A DNA stretch of 12,390 nucleotides. Origin: Lachnospiraceae bacterium. Its GTDB lineage: Bacteria > Bacillota_A > Clostridia > Lachnospirales > Lachnospiraceae. Shown piece after piece: positions 1 through 6,571 of the stretch. The notes beneath the pieces were generated by a model. It saw nothing but the letters and a program-made list of their open reading frames with translations, was not told the DNA's origin and searched no databases. The position numbers and the translations under genes are program-made. Every line of letters starts with the position of its first letter. The first letter of the stretch is position 1. Location of the stretch: positions 1 through 12,390 of the forward strand of contig JAGCAV010000281.1 of NCBI GenBank assembly GCA_017652545.1, given 5' to 3'.

Positions 1-401
1 CCGGGGTGATCCTTCAGGAAGTCGACCGCTTCCTGCACAGAGCCGACCTGGATCCAGGCAGTCTCATTCAGCGCGATTCCGGAGGTTTCCTCCCTGAGCA
101 GCCGGATATAGACCGCTTCCGACTGCTCTGCGGCTTTCCTGATGTTTTCGGTCACCTCCACAGCATAGGGATGCGTCGCGTCCACCACATGCGTGATCGC
201 GTTTTCCCGCATCAGCGCAGCCATCTCCTCCGTCTTCAGCCGTCCTGCGTGAACCGTGTGAATACCGGTCTTGTCCAGAATCAGTTCCTGGCCGTATTCG
301 GTCGCCACACAGATATGCGCCGGCATCTTTTTCTCTTCCAGATATTCTGCCAGGCGGCGCCCCTCCGTCGTCCCGGCAAAGATAAGCACTCTGCAGGTCA
401 T
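1..401 (-). CDS. cbiJ: Cobalt-precorrin-6A reductase CbiJ/CobK (N-terminal part, cut by window edge)
   Basis: The NAD(P)H-dependent reductase of corrin synthesis, acting in the cytoplasm on (cobalt-)precorrin-6A to give 6B. I translated it by eye from the minus strand. The visible 133 residues begin MTCRVLIFAGTTEGRRLAEY, the usual nucleotide-binding start of this family (GTTEGR), and continue to the family signature DATHPYAVEVTENI about 70 residues in. The full protein is usually near 250 residues, so about half lies beyond base 1. The ATG at 401 is preceded by a GGAG-type site. An in-frame GTG at 410 is an alternative start. It follows cbiH after about 70 bases, the loosest join of the operon. 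Family assignment is secure. Whether the substrate carries cobalt is inferred from the cbi neighbours. Confidence 0.93.
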   Translation of the reverse strand, partial: MTCRVLIFAGTTEGRRLAEYLEEKKMPAHICVATEYGQELILDKTGIHTVHAGRLKTEEMAALMRENAITHVVDATHPYAVEVTENIRKAAEQSEAVYIRLLREETSGIALNETAWIQVGSVQEAVDFLKDHP

Positions 402-446
402 ACTGATCACTCCACTCCCGTCTCTTTAATCTCCACGCCCGCCAGG

Positions 447-463
447 CTCAACTCTCAACTCTC
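447..463. repeat. Short tandem repeat of a 7-base unit between cbiH and cbiJ
   Basis: On the plus strand the unit CTCAACT occurs twice in tandem, followed by CTC (minus strand GAGAGTTGAGAGTTGAG). It sits in the roughly 70-base gap between the cbiH stop and the cbiJ start, the only sizeable gap in this operon. It is a simple sequence with no obvious hairpin. No function is claimed. Confidence 0.5.
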
Positions 464-469
464 CAGTCT

Positions 470-1222
470 TCACTCTTCCGTTGACGCATTCCTCTCGGAA
501 CGGTACCCGCGGGGCGTAACCATGTGTCCATCCAGTTCCCTGGTCTGGGAATTGCCGATAAAGACGGTTGTAAACATGTCCACTTCCGTATCCCGAAGCT
601 CCTTCAGCGTCATGATCCGGAAGCTCTCACCCTCCCGGCCGATGTTGTTCACGATCCCGCAGACTGTCTCCGGGGATTTATGCTGCATCATGATGTCACA
701 GGCCCTGCGCAGATAATCCTTTCTCTTGTGACTGGACGGGTTATACAGGCAGATGGACATGTCCGCTTCCGATGCCAGCAGAAGCCTCTTTTCGATTCTG
801 CTCCAGGGTGTGAGCAGATCGCTGAGGCTGATCAGACAGAAGTCGTGGATCAGCGGCGCGCCGAGAACAGCACTGCCGCTTAAGGCAGCGGTCACGCCGG
901 GGATGATCTCGATCTGAACGTCGGGATGAAAATGCCCCATTTCCAGGATCAGGCCGGACATTCCGTATACGCCGGCATCCCCGCTGCAGACCATGACGAC
1001 CGTTTTCCCCTTTTCAGCTTCCGCAAAGGCCAGTTCACAGCGCTTCTCCTCACCGCGCATCGGCGTCGTCATCAGTTCTTTATCCGGAAAATGTTCTTTG
1101 ACCAGGTCAACATAGACTGTATATCCGATGATGACGTCGCAGTCTTCAAGCGCTCTGACCGCTTTGATCGTCATCTGTTCGTATGATCCGGGTCCTATCC
1201 CGGCCACAATGATCTTTTTCAA
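470..1222 (-). CDS. cbiH: Cobalt-precorrin-3 (precorrin-3B) C17-methyltransferase CbiH/CobJ
   Basis: An SAM-dependent methyltransferase that methylates C17 and drives ring contraction in anaerobic B12 synthesis. The tetrapyrrole methylase fold is clear: VAGIGPG at the N-terminus, the glycine-rich CSGDAGVYGMSG, then PGVTAALSGSAVLGAPL, the LSDLLTPW segment, NPSSHKRKDYL and NNIGREGE. The length of 250 residues is normal for a single-domain CbiH, with no fused iron-sulfur domain. The start is a choice. An ATG at 1237 adds five residues, but it lies inside the sequence ATGGAGGG, which reads as the ribosome binding site for a TTG at 1222. TTG gives the canonical start MKKIIVAGIGPG and a 4-base TTGA overlap with the cbiG stop. 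Function is secure; the exact start is inference. Confidence 0.95.
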   Translation of the reverse strand: MKKIIVAGIGPGSYEQMTIKAVRALEDCDVIIGYTVYVDLVKEHFPDKELMTTPMRGEEKRCELAFAEAEKGKTVVMVCSGDAGVYGMSGLILEMGHFHPDVQIEIIPGVTAALSGSAVLGAPLIHDFCLISLSDLLTPWSRIEKRLLLASEADMSICLYNPSSHKRKDYLRRACDIMMQHKSPETVCGIVNNIGREGESFRIMTLKELRDTEVDMFTTVFIGNSQTRELDGHMVTPRGYRSERNASTEE

Positions 1223-2304
1223 AGGTATGCCCTCCATTTTCTCACCGCCATTGCGACAGTCATGCCGTCAGACGCTGTCTTCTTCACAATCAGTTCGATC
1301 TGACCGGGCTGTTCAGACCGGTCCCACTCCTTTTCCATTTCCATGGCTCCAAGCACTGCACTGCGTTCGCAGACATTGTCAACACCCACTGTCCTGTTCA
1401 CAAACTCCGATGCCGTAAAATCTCCCGGACAGCTTCGAAGCGTCTGCGCGTCAAATGTCCGCAGCTTCACGCCGAAGTGTGATGCCGCCGCCTGAACAGC
1501 CGGTTCGTCCCGTTTGATGTCGATGGTTGCGATCTGTTCCACGGCAGCCGGATGGATCCGGTTCTTCTCGAGCAGCCGGTTGATAAAGCGCAGAAGTTCT
1601 TCCGGTTCCTTATCTTTTCTGCAGCCGACACCGACAGTGACTATATCCGGAACCAGGTACAGTGTATTCCTCATTCCGTAATCATGGATCCCGATCTGAA
1701 GACTCAGATGTTCCTGTTCTTTCTGATCCGCCTGTCCGGCATAGAACAGTTCCTCCGGCAGCTCACCGACCATCGGGAATTCACTCCGGACCGGAATCCT
1801 GTCTCCGTCCAGAATGACGGCGGAAATATACTTTGCGAGTGACAGATCGGATATAAAAAGACCGTTGTCCGCGGCAAATACGTCTACGGCAAACTTCCCG
1901 TTCAGATCCGTGGCGGTCGTGATGACCGGAACGGCGCCGAGTTCTTTCGCAAGCCGTTCTGCTTCCCGGTTGGCTCCGCCGATATGTCCGGAGACCAGAG
2001 AGATCACAAAAGTCCCGGCTTCATCCACGCACAGAACGGCCGGATCCGTCTTCTTACTCTGAAGATAAGGAGCGATGCTCCTGACTGCAATACCCGTGGC
2101 TCCGACAAAGATGATCAGGTCACTGTCTTTAAACCGTTCTCCTGTCCAGTCGGACAGTTTCCCTTCCAGAGGCTGTACGTCACGAAAAGACCGGTCCGCT
2201 TTCATCTTCACCCAGACGGAACCTTTCCCCAGAATCTCCCTGATCCTGGATGCCGTCGCGCAGCCGCGGCCTGTAAAGCAGATGATGGCAACATTCTCTT
2301 TCAT
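1219..2304 (-). CDS. cbiG: Cobalt-precorrin-5A hydrolase CbiG
   Basis: Opens the delta-lactone of cobalt-precorrin-5A and releases the extruded C20 as acetaldehyde, completing ring contraction in the anaerobic route. It has 361 residues, with three regions visible. The N-terminal domain carries FVGATGIAVRSIAP (residues 66-79) and SLVSGHIGGAN (102-112). A less conserved middle follows (about 130-215). The C-terminal CbiG domain has VGVGCRKDKEPEEL (224-237), then IDIKRDEPA and a closing VKKTASDGMTVA. It starts with an ATGA overlap on the end of cbiF and ends in a 4-base overlap with the preferred cbiH start, so translation is probably coupled. CbiG marks the pathway as the oxygen-independent one, since the aerobic route uses CobG instead. 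The long open frames on the opposite strand here are shadows. Confidence 0.96.
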   Translation of the reverse strand: MKENVAIICFTGRGCATASRIREILGKGSVWVKMKADRSFRDVQPLEGKLSDWTGERFKDSDLIIFVGATGIAVRSIAPYLQSKKTDPAVLCVDEAGTFVISLVSGHIGGANREAERLAKELGAVPVITTATDLNGKFAVDVFAADNGLFISDLSLAKYISAVILDGDRIPVRSEFPMVGELPEELFYAGQADQKEQEHLSLQIGIHDYGMRNTLYLVPDIVTVGVGCRKDKEPEELLRFINRLLEKNRIHPAAVEQIATIDIKRDEPAVQAAASHFGVKLRTFDAQTLRSCPGDFTASEFVNRTVGVDNVCERSAVLGAMEMEKEWDRSEQPGQIELIVKKTASDGMTVAMAVRKWRAYL

Positions 2305-3059
2305 CGGCTTGCTTCCCTGAACTCGGTCGTAAATCCCGGATCATACAGCTTGCTGCGCTCATAGCGGCTGTGCCCCACACTGTCCCCGACTATGGTCAGG
2401 GCAGTCTTTGTGATCCCGTGCTCTTTTGCCGTCTTTGCAAGCGTCGCAACCGTGCACACATATGCCTCTTCATCCGGCCATGTCGCCTTATAGACCAGCG
2501 CAGCCGGCGTCTCCGGCTCATACCCGCCTTCGATCAGTCTGGCTGAAAGCTCCTCCAGCATTCCCGTACTCAGGAAAATGACCATCGTTGCATGATGAGC
2601 GGCAAATGATTCGATGGATTCCCTTTCGGGAACCGGCGTCCTCCCGGCCATCCGCGTGATGATGACGCTCTGGGAGACATCCGGCAGTGTATATTCCAGA
2701 TTTAATGCGGATGCAGCGCCGCAGAAGGAGCTGACTCCGGGTGTATAGTCATAGGTGATTCCCTTCCGGTCCAGCTCATCCATCTGCTCCCGGATCGCGC
2801 CGTACAGGCAGGGATCTCCTGTATGCAGCCGCACGGTCGTCTTCCCTTCGCTCTCTGCCCGGTACATGACGTCAAGGACTTCCTCCAGCGTCATCTTCGC
2901 GCTGTTAAAGATCTCACAGTTCTTTCCGGCATAATCAAGCAGCTGCGGGTTGACTAGAGAACCCGCGTAAATAACAACATCCGCTTCCCTGATCAGGTTC
3001 ATTCCCCGCAGCGTGATCAGGTCCGCCGCACCCGATCCTGCGCCGACAAAATGTATCAT
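2301..3059 (-). CDS. cbiF: Cobalt-precorrin-4 C11-methyltransferase CbiF/CobM
   Basis: An SAM-dependent methyltransferase acting at C11 of cobalt-precorrin-4. It has 252 residues, the usual length. Family motifs are plain: VGAGSGAAD (5-13), GMNLIREADVVIYAGSLVNP, the SAM-loop HTGDPCLYGA (79-88), TPGVSSFCGAAS (106-117) and TRMAGRTPVP (135-144), then LSTGM and VYKATWPDE. The AGRTPVP stretch distinguishes CbiF/CobM from the CbiL, CbiH and CbiE relatives. Its ATG overlaps the cbiD stop (ATGA) and has a GGAGGAG site a few bases upstream. Its own stop overlaps the cbiG start. Confidence is high. Confidence 0.96.
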   Translation of the reverse strand: MIHFVGAGSGAADLITLRGMNLIREADVVIYAGSLVNPQLLDYAGKNCEIFNSAKMTLEEVLDVMYRAESEGKTTVRLHTGDPCLYGAIREQMDELDRKGITYDYTPGVSSFCGAASALNLEYTLPDVSQSVIITRMAGRTPVPERESIESFAAHHATMVIFLSTGMLEELSARLIEGGYEPETPAALVYKATWPDEEAYVCTVATLAKTAKEHGITKTALTIVGDSVGHSRYERSKLYDPGFTTEFREASR

Positions 3060-4324
3060 ATCTGCTCCTCCTGTCTGTTCTGTAATCCATTCTGAAGTCG
3101 TCTGATCATTCCCTCTGCTCCGGATGTCTGTGTCAGATATCCGAAAGAGCCGGAAAAAAGCACCGCCTCGGTCGGGATCGCCTCTCCCACCCTGTGCTGC
3201 AGATAATAACGGATCTTCCCGGCAGCCAGCTCCATGGCCTTTTTCCGTACACCGGCCTCCTCCATGATCTCAAGCGCCTCATCTGTCGTGATGGATCCGA
3301 GGATCCGCATCGCCGTATCACGGTCCGCCCCGGCCTTAAGAGCGAAGGCAGCCATCAGCTCCGCCCTGCAGTCCGCGTCCCGGGAGTGGGTGTTCATGAT
3401 GCCTCCGGCGACCTTGATAAACTTCCCGATGTGCGCCACAAAAAGAATGCCCTTCACACCGAGGTTCACCGCCATATCCAGCGTTTCTCCCACATAATTG
3501 CTGCACTTCATGGAAGATGACAGATCGATCGTCATCTCGTTTTTTGTAAAAGTCTCCCCGTAATTGCCGGGTGTGACGATCAGATACTCATAGCCTTTGC
3601 TGATCAGCATCTTCATTTCCAGCTCGATACTGGCGATCAGCGCTGATTCGCTCATGGGCACAACGATCCCGCTGGTCCCGAGCACGGATATGCCTCCCTC
3701 GATTCCCAGACGGGGATTGAACGTCTTCCCTGCGATCGCCTCACCTTCCGGAATCGAGATCACGACCTTCAGACCCTTTTCGTATTCAAAATCCGCGCAG
3801 ACCTGTTCCACTTCGCTTTTGATCATCTGCAGGGGAACGGGATTGATGGCTGCTGCTCCGACCGGCTGCTGCATGCCGTTCCTCGTCACCCGCCCGACAC
3901 CGGGACCGCCGTCGATCTCGATCTTTCCCGTATCGGTTCTGAAGACCGACGCATACACAAGGATCCCGTTCGTCGCGTCCGGATCATCCCCGCCGTCCTT
4001 TTGGACAGCACAGGTCATGCTGTACCGCTCGGAAGGAGAAGTATACCCATCCAGGGGACTGGCATTTTCCTGAAGATCCGCTTTCTCAGGCAGATCCTGA
4101 AGGTCTTCTTCCCGCAGATCCGCCATCGGGCAGTGCAGCAGAAGATCCAGCTCGATTCCTTTAGGCGTCATCAGGCGGACATGATGCAGCTCACTGCCAG
4201 AAAGCAGCATAATCGCGGCTCCTTTCGCAGCCGCGGCCGCGCAGGAGCCTGTGGTGTACCCATATCTGAGCTTCTTGTTATTCTTGATGATATAATAGTC
4301 TTCGATTCCGGTTCTGTGCTGCAT
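3056..4324 (-). CDS. cbiD: Cobalt-precorrin-5B C1-methyltransferase CbiD
   Basis: Methylates C1 of cobalt-precorrin-5B using SAM, a step specific to the anaerobic pathway. Signature motifs are RYGYTTGSCAAAAAK (20-34), KDGGDDPDATNG (109-120), GPGVGRVT (140-147), GISVLGTSGIV and VAHIGKFIKVAGG. At 422 residues it is longer than my recollection of the family (roughly 360-380). The excess lies mainly in an acidic segment at about 66-101, just before the KDGGDDPD motif, plus about 15 extra residues at the N-terminus. It is the promoter-proximal gene of the operon. The only in-frame start is the ATG at 4324, and upstream there is only a weak GAAAAAGA-like site; a better AGGGAGCGG lies too far away (over 20 bases). 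The next gene, cbiF, overlaps its stop. Confidence 0.96.
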   Translation of the reverse strand: MQHRTGIEDYYIIKNNKKLRYGYTTGSCAAAAAKGAAIMLLSGSELHHVRLMTPKGIELDLLLHCPMADLREEDLQDLPEKADLQENASPLDGYTSPSERYSMTCAVQKDGGDDPDATNGILVYASVFRTDTGKIEIDGGPGVGRVTRNGMQQPVGAAAINPVPLQMIKSEVEQVCADFEYEKGLKVVISIPEGEAIAGKTFNPRLGIEGGISVLGTSGIVVPMSESALIASIELEMKMLISKGYEYLIVTPGNYGETFTKNEMTIDLSSSMKCSNYVGETLDMAVNLGVKGILFVAHIGKFIKVAGGIMNTHSRDADCRAELMAAFALKAGADRDTAMRILGSITTDEALEIMEEAGVRKKAMELAAGKIRYYLQHRVGEAIPTEAVLFSGSFGYLTQTSGAEGMIRRLQNGLQNRQEEQI

Positions 4325-4362
4325 GATCTTTTTCGTTAGTCAGTCCGCTCCCTACGCATTGC

Positions 4363-4391
4363 ATTATACAGGAAAGCGGCGATAATGGCAA
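4363..4391 (-). promoter_or_regulatory. Sigma-A-type promoter of the cbiDFGHJ operon
   Basis: On the minus strand TTGCCA (4391-4386) and TATAAT (4368-4363) are separated by exactly 17 bases, five and six matches to consensus. The expected start of transcription, near 4356, leaves a leader of about 32 bases before the cbiD ATG, too short for a cobalamin riboswitch. Short inverted arms CCGCT and AGCGG (4379-4375 and 4349-4345 on the minus strand) flank the -10 box. They could be a small operator or chance. Confidence 0.75.
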
Positions 4392-4425
4392 AAAGAGTTT
4401 TCCGCAAAAAGAGTATTCAGGAATA

Positions 4426-4443
4426 AAGTCCGCAAGCGGACTT
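4426..4443 (-). terminator. Terminator-like hairpin just upstream of the cbi promoter
   Basis: AAGTCCGC and GCGGACTT form a perfect 8-bp inverted repeat around a 2-base loop (effectively 7 bp and a 4-base loop). On the minus strand it is followed by TATT, so the tail reads TTTATT, as in the hairpin at 4597-4620. It sits 35 bases before the -35 box of cbiD and may insulate that promoter from read-through. A second copy of GGACTT (4484-4489) can compete for the left arm. Confidence 0.45.
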
Positions 4444-4593
4444 CAGCTCCCCCAATCCCCTCAATCATGAGGGGAGCGCAGCTGGACTTTGCGCGCCGAG
4501 CACGGTCGCGCAGCGACATCTTCCTTACGTGCGAGTGCGCATCCTCGCGGAGCGTTTTGTGGCTAAGGAAACGAGCAGTTTCCTTAGCCACAA
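4444..4593. repeat. Palindrome-rich intergenic element
   Basis: About 150 bases without a credible gene, packed with hairpins. CAGCT (4444-4448) and AGCTG (4480-4484) enclose CCCCTCA-ATCA-TGAGGGG (4457-4474). GTCGC-GCA-GCGAC lies at 4505-4517. A perfect 16-bp stem with a 5-base loop spans 4557-4572 and 4578-4593 (loop GAGCA). An extra TTCCTTA at 4521-4527 can also pair with TAAGGAA of the large stem (4564-4570). The density of GC-rich palindromes resembles dispersed intergenic repeats of Clostridia, or a small structured RNA. There is only one copy here, so being dispersed is inference. Confidence 0.55.
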
Positions 4594-4596
4594 TAA

Positions 4597-4620
4597 AGCC
4601 GGCAGGTCTCCCTGCCGGCT
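4597..4620 (-). terminator. Intrinsic terminator of the acyl-CoA ligase gene
   Basis: AGCCGGCAGG and CCTGCCGGCT form a perfect 10-bp stem around a 4-base loop. On the minus strand the right arm is followed by a TTTATT run. It lies 14 bases past the stop codon of the acyl-CoA ligase, as expected for its rho-independent terminator. Confidence 0.85.
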
Positions 4621-4634
4621 GTTCACGTATTTCA

Positions 4635-6269
4635 TCATGACTGATTCTGTTTTTCCACCAGCCGCTCGCCGCAGTAGATCTCACGCAGCTTCGGCTTGTC
4701 GATCTTGCCGGTCGCATTGCGGATCACTTCGGCAAAGATCAGTTTTCTGGGGCGCTTGTATCTGGGAAGATCCACGCAGAACCGGTTCACTTCCTCTTCC
4801 GTCAGTTCCATACCTTCCTTAACCTGGATGATCGCCGCGGCGATCTCACCCAGACGCGGATCCGGAAGGCCGATGACCGCCACATCGTGAATCTTCGGAT
4901 GGGCGTTCAGGAAGCTTTCGATCTGCACGGGATACAGGTTCTCACCGCCGGAGATGATCACATCCTTCTTGCGGTCTACCAGGAAGATAAATCCCTCTTC
5001 GTCCTGTCTGGCCATGTCGCCGGTATGCAGCCAGCCTTCTTTGAGGACCTCGGCAGTCGCTTCGGGGTTCTTGTAGTATTCCAGCATAACGCCGGGACCC
5101 TTCACGCAAAGTTCACCGACTTCACCCTGCTTAACCGGAACATTGTCTTCATCCACGATCTTCGTCTTCCATCCGAAGCCGGGAATACCGATGGCGCCGA
5201 CCTTGCGGACATTCTCAAGTCCCAGGTGCACACAGCCCGGGCCGGTGGACTCGGACAGACCATAGTTGGTGTCGTACTTGTGATGCGGGAAGTACTGCAG
5301 CCACCGTCTGATCAGGCTGGGCGGAATGGGCTGCGCACCGATGTGCATCAGCCGCCACTGGCTGAGCTTGTAGTCTTCCAGCCTGAGCTTGCCGGAATCA
5401 AGCGCCGCAAGGATGTCCTGCGCCCAGGGAACCAGCAGCCATACGATGGTGCACTGCTCTTCGGAGACCGCGCGGAAGATCGCTTCCGGCTTGTTGCCCT
5501 TCAGAAGAACAGCCCTGCTCCCGGTGTAAAGCGAGCCGAACCAGTGCATTTTCGCGCCGGTGTGATACAGCGGGGGGATACACAGGAAGTTGTCTTCCTT
5601 CTTCGTCTCGTGATGGATCGCCTCCATCCGCGCAGACTGCATCAGCGCCGTATGGTTGTGCAGGATCGCTTTCGGGAATCCGGTGGTTCCGGACGAGAAA
5701 TAGATGGCTGCATAGTCCGTATCCTCCACCAGCACGAGCGGTGCCGTTGATGAAGCGTTGGAGACCTGCCTGTAGTAGTCATCCGCGTAGGAGGGACACT
5801 GGTCTCCCACATAGAAGAGCAGCATATTGTTTTTCAGCTTGGAGGCAATATCCTCGATACGGCCGATGAATTCCGGTCCGTAGAAAAGCACGTCTGAATC
5901 AGATGCCTGGAGACAGTATTCGATCTCATCCGCTGTGAAACGGAAGTTCAGCGGCACCGCAATCGCACCTGCCTTGAGGATTCCGAAATAGATCGGAAGC
6001 CATTCCAGACAGTTCATCAGCAGGATCGCGCACTTCTGTCCTTTTTTTATTCCGCGCTCCATCAGCATATTGGCCACGCGGTTAGCCTTCTCATCAAAAA
6101 CAGACCAGGTGATCTGTCTTCTGTAATAGGTCGTTGATGTGGGCTGAATGAGTTCATACTCTTTCCAGGTCACCCGCTGTTCCTCCCTGATCTCAGGGTT
6201 GATCTCTACCAGGGCGACTTCCGGGCCATACAATTTGCTGTTCCTCTCCAGCAGGTCTGTAATGGGCAT
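4635..6269 (-). CDS. Acyl-CoA synthetase / class I adenylate-forming CoA ligase
   Basis: Activates a carboxylic acid to its acyl-adenylate and then its CoA thioester (ATP to AMP and PPi). It has 544 residues with all core motifs of the AMP-binding superfamily: FSSGTTGFPK (191-200), YGLSESTG (336-343), HTGD (415-418), DRKKDVIISGGENLYP (432-447) and the C-terminal GK at 521-522 holding the catalytic lysine. No signal peptide or membrane segment is seen. A stretch at about 29-56 carries two RVTW/RQITW-like strands in a row and looks like a short insertion or duplication before the usual N-terminal helix. The substrate cannot be read from sequence; a medium- or long-chain fatty acid or an aryl acid are both possible. 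It is transcribed alone, divergently from iorAB-paaK, from a clear promoter and an AGGAGG site 10 bases before the ATG, and ends at its own terminator. Confidence 0.92.
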   Translation of the reverse strand: MPITDLLERNSKLYGPEVALVEINPEIREEQRVTWKEYELIQPTSTTYYRRQITWSVFDEKANRVANMLMERGIKKGQKCAILLMNCLEWLPIYFGILKAGAIAVPLNFRFTADEIEYCLQASDSDVLFYGPEFIGRIEDIASKLKNNMLLFYVGDQCPSYADDYYRQVSNASSTAPLVLVEDTDYAAIYFSSGTTGFPKAILHNHTALMQSARMEAIHHETKKEDNFLCIPPLYHTGAKMHWFGSLYTGSRAVLLKGNKPEAIFRAVSEEQCTIVWLLVPWAQDILAALDSGKLRLEDYKLSQWRLMHIGAQPIPPSLIRRWLQYFPHHKYDTNYGLSESTGPGCVHLGLENVRKVGAIGIPGFGWKTKIVDEDNVPVKQGEVGELCVKGPGVMLEYYKNPEATAEVLKEGWLHTGDMARQDEEGFIFLVDRKKDVIISGGENLYPVQIESFLNAHPKIHDVAVIGLPDPRLGEIAAAIIQVKEGMELTEEEVNRFCVDLPRYKRPRKLIFAEVIRNATGKIDKPKLREIYCGERLVEKQNQS

Positions 6270-6310
6270 AGCGATTGTTCCTCCTGTTTGTCGATTTAAA
6301 CCACTAAAGC

Positions 6311-6339
6311 AGGATACAGTCTTTTTCCATAAAAGTCAA
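6311..6339 (-). promoter_or_regulatory. Promoter of the acyl-CoA ligase gene
   Basis: On the minus strand TTGACT (6339-6334) and TATCCT (6316-6311) are separated by 17 bases. The -35 is near consensus and the -10 matches four of six. Transcription would begin near 6304, about 35 bases before the ATG at 6269. The AGGAGG site is at 6285-6280. Confidence 0.6.
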
Positions 6340-6358
6340 GCCCGCAGACGGGATAATT

Positions 6359-6413
6359 GAAACCATTCCACAGACTTCGGAACAGACATATCATTTCCGT
6401 TGAATGGTGTTTC
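6359..6413. promoter_or_regulatory. Inverted repeat between the divergent promoters (possible operator)
   Basis: GAAACCATTC (6359-6368) is repeated inverted as GAATGGTGTTTC (6402-6413), with one extra G. The arms are about 33 bases apart and lie midway between the leftward promoter (6311-6339) and the rightward one (6448-6475). Such placement suits a regulator shared by both units, but only one pair of arms is seen and no regulator gene is in the window. Confidence 0.35.
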
Positions 6414-6447
6414 CCGAAATTATTTAGCGCTTTAATGCAAAAAAGTC

Positions 6448-6475
6448 TTGATTTTATCTGATCTTCCATTATACT
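6448..6475 (+). promoter_or_regulatory. Promoter of the iorA-iorB-paaK-ACT operon
   Basis: TTGATT (6448-6453) and TATACT (6470-6475) are separated by 16 bases in an AT-rich setting. Transcription would start near 6482 and give a leader of about 90 bases before iorA. Confidence 0.6.
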
Positions 6476-6490
6476 AATAAGGATGATTCG

Positions 6491-6537
6491 GACGGGAAGC
6501 CACGGAATGACCGGAAAATGAAGCATTTCCAGCCGTC
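6491..6537 (+). promoter_or_regulatory. Hairpin in the iorA leader
   Basis: GACGG (6491-6495) pairs with CCGTC (6533-6537) and encloses a hairpin of GGAAAATG (6513-6520) with CATTTCC (6524-6530). There is no U-tract after it, so it is not a terminator, and it is far too short for a T-box. It may set mRNA stability or attenuation, or be incidental. Confidence 0.3.
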
Positions 6538-6571
6538 TCCTGCCGGATCCACGTAAATGGAGGTAAAAAGA

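Noticed and set aside
6..4339. Long plus-strand open frames opposite the cbi genes
   Set aside because: They are shadows of GC-rich coding sequence. The minus strand carries the unmistakable cobalamin enzymes, and the plus frames have no domain content.
4325..4634. Cobalamin riboswitch upstream of cbiD
   Set aside because: I found no recognisable B12-box-like segment on the minus strand, and the promoter lies downstream of the whole palindromic block, so the mapped leader is only about 30 bases.
4887..5750. Plus-strand 287-residue frame opposite the acyl-CoA ligase
   Set aside because: It lies wholly inside the conserved ligase gene in antisense, with no recognisable motif.
6557..6571. Earlier ATG for iorA
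   Set aside because: It overlaps the GGAGG site used by the ATG at 6572 and adds residues not seen in the family.
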